In this document: one piece after another, positions 19,973 through 31,398 of the stretch
How positions within the stretch are numbered: position 1 is the first letter of the stretch
How the letters are laid out: every line of letters begins with the position of its first letter
Assembly (NCBI GenBank): GCA_012845835.1
Contig: JABAKD010000023.1
Coordinates: forward strand, 11,440,427-11,504,426
DNA from: Undaria pinnatifida
Taxonomy: Eukaryota; Sar; Phaeophyceae; Laminariales; Alariaceae
DNA length: 64,000 nt
Reading direction: 5' to 3'
Notes under the pieces: model-generated
Told to the model about the DNA's origin: nothing
What the model saw: only the letters and a program-made list of their open reading frames with translations
Database searches by the model: none
Program-made: the position numbers and the translations under genes

Positions 19973-22194
19973 GACAATAGTGCAAAAAAAATAAAATAAG
20001 AGCACCCCCAGGTAGAGAACTTACCTATGCACTTAACCACAAGTGCCAACAACCCTGACCAAACCATCCATCCGCAAACCGTCCACCAAACATATGATAG
20101 AGCAGCATAGTGGAAGCTACAGAAATAAAAATTAAATATATATAAAATCCTTCTTTGGTGTCAGGTATTTGGTCAGGAGTTTTTTGTCTCGGCCGAAGTA
20201 TGCGATTCGCGGAACTGGAATTCTCCGTCGAATATAGCTTCGCTCGAGCGCCGCCTTCTGGGGGCGGCTCCAACGCCCCTCGCCCTGCCGTGTCCGTTCC
20301 GCACATCGAGGTGAACGCGGACGGATGCCGAGCGAGACAAGCGAGAAGTTGCAAAAATACCGCATGTCGACGAGGAATTTCGAAGATTTCGGATTGATCT
20401 TTAGCCTATGTCTGCAACGCCTGGATGATTTACAAAATTGGCATCATTTCCAAACGGTACTTGATAGTGTTTGGAATTTTGCGGTGGCATACTCTCGCGC
20501 GTTAGTTTCTTTGCTGTACTTTTTTACTAGTTCGTTTGGTTTCTGGCCCGGCCTTTTTATCGCTTTTGTTTCTGCTCGCTTCGCCAGCTGGAAATTCATC
20601 TTTCTAGTGTGGATTCACCTAAAACGTGACACAAGTTACCGACGATATCCAACAACTTCGCGACACAAATTACCGACGGCAAGACGTTTCGTGACAAAGT
20701 AACTCCCAAATCATGATATTTTCACGTAACAGAATCTCGAGACAAAACCAAGCAGGCAGAGCCGTCTCTTCGGCCTTTGGCCCTGGCTTTAGCATGGCCG
20801 CTGACACTCCAGGCAGCCTCTGCTGTAGGCATGAACGAGTGCGGTTGATTCGCAGCGAACTATCCCGCTGTGCTCGCTTCTATGTGGCCATTGTCCACGC
20901 CATTCCATGTCACCTCCCTTCTGTTTTGAGCTCGTCGTCGTGCCGTCGAGGTACGAGGAAACCCGTACGTACTGGGTGAGAACACCAGTATGTACGACGA
21001 GCATGAACGCCAACTGACGACATTGGCAAACACACAACATCAGGTGCAGCAGCAGTAGCCGAAGGGCGAAACTTCTAGCACATACTGCAGCAACTAGTAG
21101 CAACCAGAACCACAGCAGATAGCTCAAAGTGCAGTACGAGTGCCGTTGGCAAGTGTAGTCGTACACGCATCACTCTGTCCAATATATAACAACCGTTTAA
21201 TGTTCATATTGATGGAGAAAAAAAAGTTACATTTCCTGTAAGAATGATACGTCGTACGAGCGGACGTTCTGATTCTGGTGTGCTGCTGCCGTGAGACCAT
21301 CGAGCAGACCGCATGTTTTACCCAAACAAGAGCCAACAAGAGGCAGCGCACAGGGGCCCCCAACACAGAGACACGTGACAACCACGGCCAGCTGTCGATC
21401 GCGTAATTCGCCGGTAGTCCGTGCTTCGGTGGGCGTATCGGAAGTCGTTCATAGTACTGCTGTAGATCGTCGAAAAACCACGTGGCATCCCGTTCTGGTG
21501 GCAGACTTGCCAGTAGACCCCCAAAAATTATTTACGTTTTCTTTTTCTTGGCCCCATGCACCCATTTCCTTTCCTTTCCTTTCTATTCTTTGTTTCTTTT
21601 TTCCAATTGACTTGCGTCTGTTGTGCGTATGCGTAGTGATAGATACCACGTGAAATATATACGTGGTAGTCTTTCTTGGGTGGCAAGCGGTATAGTCGGT
21701 TTTTCCAGGCGCGAGTAATGAGACGTATGTACCGGTATGGACCTGGCACATCGTAGACTGACTCACGATTTCACTTTTATATGTTTCTGGTGGAGGCATG
21801 AATTGCGTCAGCTGTGATTTATGCGTGTACCACCTTTGGTTTGTGTGTTTCCCCTGTCGTATTCCTCAGCTCCAGAGTGACTGGAGCCTGTCCTGTGACC
21901 ACGGAATTGATTATGCGAGTTAATGTCAGAACGACAACAACAACAACTGAAATATTGCCTGTTTTTTTACCTTTCAGCTGCTTCATGCAAGTTTGGTTTT
22001 TCTGCCAACACGATTTTGAACTTTTTCGCGATCTTTGCTTCCTTTTTGTCTAGTAAGTTGAACTTCCTACCATTTGCCGATAATTTTCCGCCTGTGCATT
22101 AATTGCGGAACGGTCCAGCTTGAGCTTTTCTTTGATTACCACCATTTGTTTTGTACTTGACGAAGCTTCATCGGCTGAGATCTGGGCTTGGCTC
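19973..22194. other. no gene recognised
   Basis: Several frames of 65-125 codons with no family resemblance. One GC hairpin is present (GCCGCC-TTCTGGG-GGCGGC, 20,250-20,268). The 20,325-20,700 frame is the longest on the plus strand but has no motif I can name. Confidence 0.35.
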
Positions 22195-22370
22195 ATCAGC
22201 TCGACACCGCCCAGCACCCCATCGCAGCGCTATAGCTTACAGCAACGAAGGGCCGTGCAGTGCCCCGCGATGCCCTGCGGTTCAACTCAGCAGCGCACCG
22301 CAGCGCAGCACTAGCTCAGCAAAGCGAAGCGCTATGCTTTGCCGTGCTCTGCCGTCGCGGTCGTTCGTTA
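22195..22370. repeat. CAGCGC/GCAGTGC word island
   Basis: CAGCGC, GCAGCGC, CAGCAC, GCAAAGC and GCCGTGC words recur at irregular spacing for about 175 bp, like the other word islands in this window. No terminal repeats seen. Confidence 0.5.
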
Positions 22371-22514
22371 TTCATGATATCTAAAACTCCGCGTACGCTG
22401 ATACTTAGGTAGTTGGCGCTTTATTCTATACATATCGCGTCAACCATCGTAATATCATACAATATGGGGGAGGGAATGTAATCTCTATGCAAAGATCCTG
22501 TTTTGTTTTAGTCA

Positions 22515-22870
22515 ATTGTCAGCCGGCCGCCCCGGTGGTCTAGTGGTTTTACCCTCGAATACTTCTAACGTTTGGTTGTCCTTGAGTTCGACACCCACCA
22601 CGATGAGATTTGACTTTATTTGCAAAAATGCAAAAAACAAAAGGGATCAACCGCTGAGAGCGCCTAGCAGCGTGGGTAGGTACAATTCGACGCGAGTCGA
22701 CGAGGGAAGAAAATGCTGGATTCTCCTCGCGGTAAAAATGAAAGCACGTGCCGACGTGGGGAGGGAGGAGGAGGGCCCGCTATGTGACCCCGGATCTGAG
22801 TTACTACTGGGAGGGAGCGCGAGAGTGGTGCGGGGATAATAAATGGGATGAAGAAAAAAAAAATGTTGCA
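22515..22870 (+). mobile_element. tRNA-derived SINE candidate, family 2
   Basis: Head with A box TGGTCTAGTGG (22,537-22,547) and B box-like GAGTTCGACACCC at 22,585-22,597. A body follows whose 22,670-22,830 part (GTCGACGAGGGAAGAAAA, GTGACCCCGGATCTGAG) recurs at 48,130-48,370 and 54,640-55,190. The copy ends in an A run near 22,852-22,862. The other copies lack the tRNA-like head, so the head may be a separate acquisition. Confidence 0.5.
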
Positions 22871-23643
22871 AAGGTATATTATTATTACTACCAGTAAATA
22901 ATATGTCAGTCTCTAGGAAATACGCACGGCACTATCAGCAGTCGTCATGGTAGAGACACTCCGGATATTATGTATTGAGGGGACGCGTCCGATTTCGACA
23001 ACGTGAAAGCGCCCACGAAGAATAGACAGCAGACACACATATCCCGCCTTCCCGAGAAAAAACAGAGAAGAAGCGCTACGCCAACCTCCCGTACGAGCAA
23101 AACCACCCCCGCACCAATCTTAGACAACGCCGCCTCAACGAGAGATCGCCCTCCTCTTCTACGTTTTCCTTCTCGCCCGCGACCACGCGGACCAATCAAT
23201 GCGACAGCCTTCACGTAACAAACAAAGCAATCTTCCAAAACCTCGCCGGCTGACATGTCCTCATGTCGACGTTTGATGCAAACCGACTATATATCCTGTC
23301 GACTTCGAACCTCCATTGCCACGGGGACAGCAGTGCAGTCTCTTCATAAATGCCAAGGCCTCTTTTGTTTCGCCTAGAGGCGACGCAGGTTCTCAATAAT
23401 ACTCTTTTCGGTATTTTTGTTTGATAGACGCCAACTTTTACTTGACGGCGCATTTAATAGTTTGTTTCGCCTATCCTTGCCTTCTTTATTGTATAATATT
23501 ACGTTTTTTCTCTTGTCAAAGCATGACTTTCATAATCCCAAGTTCGTATTAAACTCTTGGAATTACTTTAAAGTTCAATGCATGCCAAATCGAACAGCTA
23601 CACCTTAAGTTGTCGACGTGCTGCCATGCCCTACCCGAAGCAT
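22871..23643. other. no gene recognised
   Basis: Frames of 60-100 codons on both strands without recognisable motifs. Confidence 0.35.
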
Positions 23644-23667
23644 GGGCGCCGGCGAATGCCGGCGCCC
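23644..23667. repeat. perfect 10-bp GC hairpin
   Basis: GGGCGCCGGC-GAAT-GCCGGCGCCC: a perfect 10-bp stem with a four-base loop in AT-rich surroundings. One of several short GC hairpins in the window. Confidence 0.75.
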
Positions 23668-24164
23668 TTGCGGAGCCCTTGTATATTTATAAAATAAATA
23701 GGATGTTAGATCTGGTTCAAAATTCCCCACCTAAAGTGAAAATACCAACACCAATCATTATAGCCGAAAAAAACATTTTATGTATTTATCTATTTAAAAC
23801 AAAAAGAATAGAACCCTTCCCATTAAGAAAAAACTTACCCACATAAAATATTACAAGTACCAACAAGCAGCTTGAAAAAATGAGTTTTTGACCCGAAATC
23901 CGTCGAACTCACGGCTGACGTCCGGAAAATGTTTTTATCAAATGTAAAGAGTGACAGCGTATCAATTTGGAACCGTGGGTTCGAGACCCACAGAGTTCTT
24001 TTTTTTTGGAGGGGGGGGATAGCCGACATTTATTCGCGAATGCCGTATTTATATTAGCATATTAGATAACTATTAATAGTAATCCTCTGTATTCGTACTC
24101 CTCCCGATAATAAGCGGAGAAAAAACAAAATAAACTACCTACCATACACATGATAGAGCAGTAT
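23668..24164. other. AT-rich, no gene; second T-arm-like block
   Basis: Holds the second copy (23,951-23,990) of the 35-base tRNA T-arm-like block described at 19,054, followed by a T run and a G run. Confidence 0.45.
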
Positions 24165-24835
24165 AGTGGACACTACAGTCACGTTTCCCCGGTACTTTCT
24201 GCACTCCTCACCCCTACGTGTAATTTTTTCATGTTGACCTGCTTTGAGTTTCACCTTATTTCCCCTTTACAGACACTGCTGTTCGTTTTTCGTGTTGACC
24301 TGCCTCGAGTTTCACCTTTCTTTCCACTTTACATCCACTTTCGTTTCTCTCCACATTCTCTTTCTTTTGCCCTTCCCATTCCTGTCGCAGATAATTTGCC
24401 TTTCCCTAAAATGGCACACAGGTTGTGTTTTTAGTGTGACATGTTTATTGCTTTTTCATCCTTTACCTCTTTTGTGTGATGCGTCGTTTGCGTTACGTTT
24501 CCCCGGTATTTTCTGCAACGCTCACCCCTACGTGTTATTTCGTCATGTTGACCTGCTTTGATTCCACCTTATGTTTCCCCTTTACAGGCACTCCTGTTCG
24601 TTTCTCGTGTTGACGTGCCTCAGTACTTTCTGCACCGCTCACCGGTACATATTATTTTTTCATGTTGACCTGCTTTGATTTCACCTTATGTTTCCCCTTT
24701 ACATACAATCCCGTTCGCTTCTCGTGTTGACCTGCCTTGAGTTTCCCATCATGTTCCCCCTTTACGTCCACTGCTGTTCGTTTCTCTCCACATCCGCTTT
24801 CTTTTGCCCTTCCCATTCCGGTGCCCGTCCTTCCT
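24165..24835 (+). repeat. pyrimidine-rich tandem array
   Basis: Units of about 130 bp and longer share GTTTCCCCGGTA, TCATGTTGACCTGCTTTGA, TTTCCCCTTTACA, TCGTTTCTCGTGTTGAC and CTTTCTTTTGCCCTTCCCATTCC. The last segment is present twice (near 24,355 and 24,795). It runs directly into the small GC3-rich ORF. Confidence 0.7.
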
Positions 24836-24897
24836 GCTTCTCCCTACTTTTCGAGTGTTCTTTTACCCCATTGTCATAACCGCAGAAGCACTGTTAT

Positions 24898-25146
24898 ATG
24901 CCCAACAGCTCTACAAACGGCAGGGTCATCACGAAGCAGTGCACCAGCAAAATCAAGGCCGGCGACCTCGTGGTCAAGGCCTGGAACGAGCCCCCCCTCC
25001 ACCTGTACTGCAGCAAGCGTCTGTGGACCGCCACCGTCACCGGCCTGCTCCACACCAACAAGACCAACAAGAAGCTCGGCACCACCCCGAAGGAGGAGGC
25101 CTCTACGCCCTCCGCCGCCGTCCCGCCCGCGTTCAAGGACTTCTGA
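24898..25146 (+). CDS. small GC3-rich ORF, possible host-gene exon
   Basis: 82 codons from ATG at 24,898: starts MPNSSTNGRVITKQ, contains KIKAGDLVVKAWNEPPLHLY, ends AVPPAFKDF. I do not recognise it. What sets it apart is codon use: almost every third position is C or G (AAG, GCC, CTC, AAC), unlike the surrounding DNA, so it looks like a piece of a well-expressed gene. A polypyrimidine stretch and CAG lie just upstream (24,883-24,885), so it could be a last exon rather than a complete gene. It sits immediately before the Helitron remnant; Helitrons often capture gene fragments, so capture is one explanation. No signal peptide or membrane segment. A Lys-rich middle is the only visible trend. 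Confidence 0.45.
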   Translation: MPNSSTNGRVITKQCTSKIKAGDLVVKAWNEPPLHLYCSKRLWTATVTGLLHTNKTNKKLGTTPKEEASTPSAAVPPAFKDF

Positions 25147-25232
25147 ACAGGTGCAACGCCACCCTTTCTCCACCTTACGCCTGAACCTTGAACCCTTGAA
25201 TCGAAATCCGGCAGGTGCCTCCTAAAAAAAAA

Positions 25233-26690
25233 ATGTCAAGCTCATCTCGCAAGACGACTAGATCGTCTTCAAACAATTTCACTATTCTCCGCAGAGTGGA
25301 CCCTCTACCCGCAGGCAAAGCAGATCCTCTCATACCAATCGAGAAACAAGATCATCTGCATCTCGACGACAAGTAGCCGCAGAGAGGCGTTCCAGACGTG
25401 CTCAAATCTTACGTGAGAGACGTACTTCTCGAAACATAAGTCAGCCTCAGGCATATTTATTTCAGTAACACTTCAACCGCACGCGAAACAGGCCACAAAA
25501 ATTGCCTTTAAACAACGCAGTAAGCGGCGGCGATAATTCAGATAGCAACAACTCTCCTCTTGGTATTAAGGACTTTAACTTTCCCTCTGACTCTTTACCT
25601 TCAACTCCGTACACGTTTCTTCATCCAGACTTGAATCATGAAGAAAACTACGTTTGCCCTCACGGCCATTCAATGTTGTGGAAAAAAGAGAAAAGGCACC
25701 GACTAAACTGTTGTAACAAGGGGAAGCATACAATCTCTTCTTTAAAACCTGTCCCCCCTGAGCTCATGACTACGTTTCGAGGTAATCAATTTCAAAGAGG
25801 ACAGATAGCGTATAACGGTTTATTAGCGTCACGGCTCTAGGAGCAGGGGGTATTGACAAGAAAAGTTGGACACGGCCTCAAAAAGTGCAGCAGACAATGC
25901 TCACTTTACACGGAAAAGCTTACCACGGAATATTTGATTTGCAACAACAGTATAGAGACATGAACGTTTCGAACAGCAGCAGATTGTATATTTTCGACAG
26001 TGACTTTGCCCAAAACTGTTCATCTCGAAACTTGAACGTAGATATTGCCAATATGCTTAGAGCTCATATCCACGAAAATGTACGATGGGCCAGAGAGTAT
26101 CGTTCAGCTGTAGATTCAGTAGTAAACAACGCAATTTTACGTAACCCGAACGGCCCTACCCCGTACATTGAGTTTGCCAATGTTAGCCGAGCTAGTGATG
26201 GCCCTGTGTTGGGTGAACAAGTTTCGACTCGTGAAATAGCTGATTTGGTTTATACTTCAGGGCAACAAGACAGTGGTAAACGTGCGGAAGTGACTTATCC
26301 TGTGAACAGCCCAGACGAGAAGCCCCGTTTCCTTCCGCTGTGGAGCCCCGCCTATGAGACTTTACAGTTTCCTTTATTGTTTCTCCACGGTGAATCAGGT
26401 TGGAGCAAAGGCAACGCTACCGAACAACCTCCATACAAATCTAAAACCATGAACGTCGCAAATGATACTCATGTCCCCTTTCCCTTCTCCTGTCGCCCGC
26501 GTATTTTGTCAGAGCCCGTCTTCAAAACAAACAGTCATATCGCGCTTTTGTAGAGCATGGCCCACTCCAACAGAGACTTGCAACCGATCGTGTTATTCGT
26601 ACTTCTGCAAATGGTGACAACCCTGGCAAAATTCTACCGGCTTCTCATGCAGGAACTACACCTTCAAATGAGACAAGTTGTGCAGTACAT
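25233..26690 (+). pseudogene. Helitron-type protein, N-terminal part
   Basis: Helitrons move by rolling-circle replication using a Rep nuclease-helicase. Seen: a Ser/Arg-rich start (MSSSSRKTTRSSSNN at 25,233, continuing in another frame with ERRSRRAQILRERRTSRN). Next comes a Cys/His block (YVCPHGHSML...CCNKGKH) followed by PPELMTTFRG (25,502-25,840). A one-base frame change leads to HGKAYHGIFDLQ, RLYIFDSDFA, EIADLVYTSG and FPLLFLHGESGW (25,885-26,553). These are the landmarks of the Helitron N-terminal region just before the Rep domain. The sequence decays from 26,530 (frame change, stops), so the HUH nuclease and helicase are absent. At least three frame breaks: a pseudogene. No terminal TC or CTAG end could be fixed. 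Confidence 0.7.
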
Positions 26691-26805
26691 CTCTAACAAA
26701 CGAAACAACCACGACCTTCGAATATATGAAGGGATCAACATCGAGCGCCTCTATGGTGCGGGAATGCAACCCTTCACATACAACTCATACGACGACACAT
26801 CGCGA

Positions 26806-27010
26806 AAATGTCTTCACCGTATACATACATGGGCCAGCCTGAAATCACAGCTATATCCGCACTCTACGGCAAAACGGTGCACGTCCACTACAACGACTCA
26901 ACATTATCTCCTCCTGCATTTGCTACATTGGATAACATTCACTTACGCTATACCCAAGTGTCTCGACACTACGACACGTACCAACTAATCATTCCCCGTC
27001 CCGACGGCCA
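26806..27010 (+). pseudogene. OTU cysteine protease domain, C-terminal fragment
   Basis: KMSSPYTYMGQPEITAISAL followed by GKTVHVHYND and IHLRYTQVSRHYD matches the second half of OTU deubiquitinase-type domains (W/Y-x-G-G-x-x-E-I-x-A-L-S, then V-x-V, then the catalytic His in HYD). The N-terminal D-G-x-C catalytic Cys segment is not visible upstream. OTU domains are known passengers of some Helitrons, which fits its position about 120 bp after the Helitron remnant. The frame is open only locally. Confidence 0.6.
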
Positions 27011-27225
27011 ACCCCACCCCGCCCATTCAGGTAGTGGGCTACCTTCAGCGTCGTCCTGGTGCACCACCCTGCGGCTCCACACGTTTGGCATGTCTTTGTC
27101 AATCGTATATCGTGGTCGTCTTACAGTCTAACGAAGTTGCCCAGCTACTGATTCTTCTTCGGGGTACTGCATTGGTTTCATCTAGGGTTTCCATACGAAA
27201 CCACTTTGAGCTTTCGAGTGCCTTC

Positions 27226-27790
27226 GTCGTACTCCTGTACTGTATGAGTCTCAGTTGCGGTATAAGTACCCGTCGACTTGCGCCAGCTTCTCCTTCCAAG
27301 CAAAGTTTTCTTCATCGTACTCCTGTACCGTATGAGTCTCAGTTGCGGCATAAGTACCCGTCGACTCGCGCCAGCTTCTCCTTTCAAGTATTGGGTGCTT
27401 TTCTAATTTGGCAGTTTTGCGGTATACCCGTCGACTAGCGGCAGCTTCTTCAGAGTGTTGGGTGGTTCTTCAATTTCGCAGTCGACAAGAGTTGCCTAGC
27501 GCCAGCTTCTATTTAAGGTTATGTACTGCATATGAAACCGGTTGCAACTTCTGAGCGCGTTCCGCTGTTCCGTACGAGTCTCGGTTGCGGTAGACTATAC
27601 CCCGTCGCCTAGCGGCACCTTCTTCTTCCATGTATTAGGTTGATCCTTAGTATCACGAGCGACCGTCCAACTCGCTCCGTGCCGTCTTTCCCGTAGACAA
27701 GTGAGTTCGGGTCGAAGCCCACTTCGTCGCCTAGCGACACCATTTTTTTCAGGAGTTGCCTAGCGACACCTCCTTCTTACGGGTACTACA
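27226..27790 (+). repeat. ~88-bp minisatellite, decaying downstream
   Basis: Two close copies start at 27,228 and 27,316 (CGTACTCCTGTAC, GTATGAGTCTCAGTTGCGG, AAGTACCCGTCGACT, GCGCCAGCTTCTCC). Poorer copies of the GTCGNCTAGCGNCA segment continue to about 27,790. Confidence 0.75.
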
Positions 27791-29304
27791 GCTCGCAGTA
27801 AAAAGTTTTGCGCTTGCAGAAAAAGGGTTGGTTTCCTTTATGATTGACCTTCAATGCATGTTTTTAACTTTCAGAGACGAATCTGTGTCCTGCCGGCTTG
27901 CCACGCTTCCGAGGTTTGCCCGCTTCGTCGGCTAACCGCCGACAGAGTTCTCTTCCAAAATATCATATTCTCCGACACAAACTGCACCTCAACCTCTTGG
28001 TAGGAGTCATTACTATTCACTGTTACTCTCCTCTTCCTCACACCATCTTTAACAACAATCATGAGGACGGGGCCGCCGAAGGCGGCGCCGCCCGATCCTT
28101 GTAAAGTTTACAAATGTCAAACGTTTCATCAGCTGCTGCCGTTCGTTTATTTTCCAGCAACCGCTGCTGCTCAATGCCCACAACGTCAGCAGATTTTAAT
28201 CTAGATTTCGGGTCATACTTGATGCTGAAAAATTTCGCCGCTATACCACTCCGCCGTCGCCGAAGCTTCCAACGCCACCGCCAGCCCCCCCGCGCCGCCG
28301 CCGCCACTGCTGCTACTGCTGCTGGTGTTTACTGCGTATGATATGATCTTCGTACATGTGTATGAAAACCTATTAATAGCTGGCTGAATATGTTGTTCAT
28401 AATGTCTAGATCATACAGGTCCTACTCGGATACCAACCCGCCAAACGTGTGTAGGAGCTAGATTACAGATACCGCCCGAGCTGATCTACATCTCCATGCC
28501 TCAGATCAGAACAGATAGCCTGTATAAATAGAGGTAATACAGATATCACGTTCGTATACGTGTGTGCATGACGTGTGCACAACCAGGTAAACGTGTGCCT
28601 TTGAGCCATGCAGTAGGCCATACCTCGTGTATGCTCCAAGGAGAGCTGCGGACTACTGAGATTTCCTTGTGAGAAAAACAGTAGTCCATGCCTCCTTTCT
28701 GCTCCAACATGGGCCACGAGGGTGTTACCTGCGTGTATACATTTTCGACTTGCGATACCCCCGGGATTTCTCGTCACCCACATCCCGAAGGGGAACTTTT
28801 AAATAACATCAAATTATACTCGTCCTGATGTGTGTGTTCTTCACCAAACTGCTATTTCCACTCTTGAACGCAACAACCGCACTGAAATGCAACGACATAA
28901 ATAAGAACGTACCAGGTGTTGAGCACTAATTTGGCGTTCATCATGATTTTTGTTCTTGTACCTTTGATTTAATTTTTTTATCCTCCGGCGGATGGGGGAA
29001 AATTAAGCTTATTAAGCTTACCACACTTCCACGTATTTTCATACACGTTGCATGTAAATTAAATTCAATTGCATTCGCAATACAGCGTTCTTAGCTGGCG
29101 TGTCCTTCAGTTCCCGTGATGGCGATAGCGCGAGCTGTCCCTACCGGCGGTCCCCGTCACTACTCCGGCAGCGCAAGCTGCCGTTATATACGGATTCATG
29201 AGTGTATCGACCCGAACCGATCCCTGTAGGAAGCAAGGCACCAAAAAACGAAATAAGGAAAAAACATATACTTCAAAGTATATATTTATTTACACCTCTC
29301 CCCA
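27791..29304. other. no gene recognised
   Basis: A GC hairpin/palindrome cluster lies at 28,072-28,092 (GCCGCC-GAA-GGCGGC overlapping the 12-base palindrome GGCGGCGCCGCC). Frames at 27,871-28,341 and 28,463-28,783 show no family resemblance. Confidence 0.35.
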
Positions 29305-29520
29305 CAGTATGTAAGCAGAGTAGGCAATGCAATGACAACATAATAACGCACTCATTTTTACGTAAGCAGAGTAGGCAATACCAGGTGGAGCTATTGCACA
29401 ACGAACAGTTGGTACCAGTTATGACGAAAATAATAACGCACTCATTTTTATGTAAGCAGAGTAGGCAATACCAGGTGAAGCTCTTGCACTGCGAACAGTT
29501 GGTACCAGGCACCTGGTACA
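29305..29520 (+). repeat. ~90-bp tandem repeat, three partial units
   Basis: GTAAGCAGAGTAGGCAAT starts units near 29,310, 29,361 and 29,452; the last two share GAACAGTTGGTACCAG and AATAACGCACTCATTTTTA. Confidence 0.75.
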
Positions 29521-30169
29521 TATCTATAATTAGATAAAAATATTGTACGAACCCTTAGGGAAATTCCGTACACGTGCCTTCATCACATCCGACAGCCAGG
29601 TGGTTATTAGAGAAAAAAAGTGAAATCCACGCGACGAACTATATATAACTTCCTTGCCACATTATTTTTTTTGTTGTTATTATGTTGTTGTTCGGACTTT
29701 CCCGCCGTCTCAAACTAGTTCTTCCGCCAACTGGTGACTTTTGTCGGGGAACGGTACAAAATTCCGGAGGAACCCTGTACATATAGCGAAAATCCGTAAT
29801 TGGGCGTCGGGAAAAACAAAAGCTCTTTAGTATACAAGTTCTCCCTTTGGAGGTAAGAAACAACGAGGGGACTGCTAGGTAGAGAATAAAGAGTGAGCAT
29901 AGAACCTAAAAGCACATAATGACATATGTATAAGGGAACGATAAATCAGACGATCAAGAAAAGAAAACCAGACCGAAGGAGGGTGACGCAAGAGAAAGAG
30001 AGCGAAATCATAAATGACACGCACTACAATACTCAAGTACTCGTGTTAATAGTAGTACTAGCACAACGCACGAAGCAGCAGTCACATACACTAATAAGCA
30101 GTATACAGCGTATCTTACGTTACCGTCAGTGGGGGCCTCTCAAAAGTGCCGGTTGAATATAGTGCGTTT
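29521..30169. other. no gene recognised
   Basis: No coding or repeat structure supported. Confidence 0.4.
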
Positions 30170-30466
30170 GCCGGTCGCCCCAGTGGCGTATCAGGTGATC
30201 CTGGAGCCTGGTATAAGTTTCGTGAGTTCGAATCCCCCCGAGTTCATACTCGTATAAATTCGTGGGGACTTTTTCCTTGTGCACAAATTGACTTGCGGAA
30301 AGCGCGAGAGCGTGAGTTTGCACACTCGATGAAAAATCGACGAGCAGTGGGATTGCTGAACCCTATGCGCGATAAAAATGAAAGGTAAGAACCGGGGGGA
30401 AAGGGACGACACCTGCGACCACGGCTTGTCCAGAAGCTGGAAAGTAGAAATGTGAAAAAAAAAAAA
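30170..30466 (+). mobile_element. tRNA-derived SINE, family 1 copy c (best tRNA head)
   Basis: A box TGGCGTATCAGG (30,182-30,193) and B box GAGTTCGAATCC are both close to tRNA consensus. The shared body and a 12-base A tail (30,455-30,466) follow. About 300 bp long. The polymerase III promoter boxes are the best preserved of the three copies. No convincing target duplication. Confidence 0.8.
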
Positions 30467-30496
30467 GTGCCACGACTGGATCTCTTCATACAAACA

Positions 30497-31262
30497 AAAT
30501 ATGTATGGTAGCTTTACTATCGATAGTGGTAATATCTTGAATACCACAATAGCAGTACCGGTATATTGGGCTGGCACATACCGGCATTATAATATCATGT
30601 GAGCTGCGTGACGCACAAAAACACGCACACACGGCAGCAAATCATCAGTTTTCGCTGTCATTCATTGCTGGCAAAATAACGGGTATAAAGCCGGTTGAAT
30701 AGTGCCAGCCATTGCTCTGTATATTGCTGGTAGTACGATCACTTGGCACAACTGGAACTGTAGGTATTATTAGTATGTAGCTATGTATGGGAACCCTATT
30801 CCAATATAGTACCGGTGTTCTGAACACCAATGGTACATATACCGGCTAATCATACAAATTATGTATGTCAGCCTTACCATCACTAGTTGTGGCGCCTTGA
30901 ATAGTGCCGGTATATTGGGCTGGCACATGCCGGCCCTATTATATCATGTATGTGGTGCTGTTTGTCACACAAAACACACACGCACCGCAGCAAAGCATCG
31001 GCAAGACACATCGTACAGCCGCAGAGCAGCAGTCGCACCAGCAGCAGTAGCAGCAGCACACAGGCAGAATAGTGCAGAGCAGGACCTTCCCCGCTTTCGC
31101 CATGCTCTTCGTATCTTCCTGTGATGACGCTGTCTAGCATTGTGCCGAAAATGTTGTTTTGGCTTGAACACGTGTGTACGTTTTTCGCTGCCATTAATTG
31201 CTCAGTGCTAGCGAAGAACGGGCTATAGTGCCGGTTAAATAGTGTCATTTGCTCAGTGTACT
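30497..31262 (+). repeat. ~360-bp tandem duplication
   Basis: Unit 1 from 30,497 and unit 2 from about 30,857 share GCCGGTATATTGGGCTGGCA, ATATCATGT, ACACACGCAC and CCGGTT-AATAGTG. Unit 2 includes an extra CAG-rich segment (31,010-31,060). Confidence 0.7.
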
Positions 31263-31289
31263 CAAGATAGTGACTACGAATCAAACAGA

Positions 31290-31398
31290 TACGGATTGCA
31301 GTCTATATTCCAATACGTCCCATTTTATGAGAAGTCAGTAGCTAGAGGAACCTGATACTCAAAATAATGAACACAAACGGTGCACCATATTTCGACCT
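31290..31398 (+). repeat. dispersed repeat block, paired with 34,553-34,665
   Basis: Both copies share GAGAAGTCAGTAGCTAGAGG, TTGATACTCA-AATAAT-AACACAA and GGTGCACCAT. They lie 3.3 kb apart in the same orientation. Confidence 0.75.

Noticed and set aside
22515..22600. Functional tRNA gene
   Set aside because: A and B boxes are present but no acceptor stem or anticodon arm can be folded; better read as a SINE head.
29305..29520. CRISPR-like spaced repeats
   Set aside because: Only three partial units of about 90 bp with related rather than unique spacers, in a eukaryotic repeat region.
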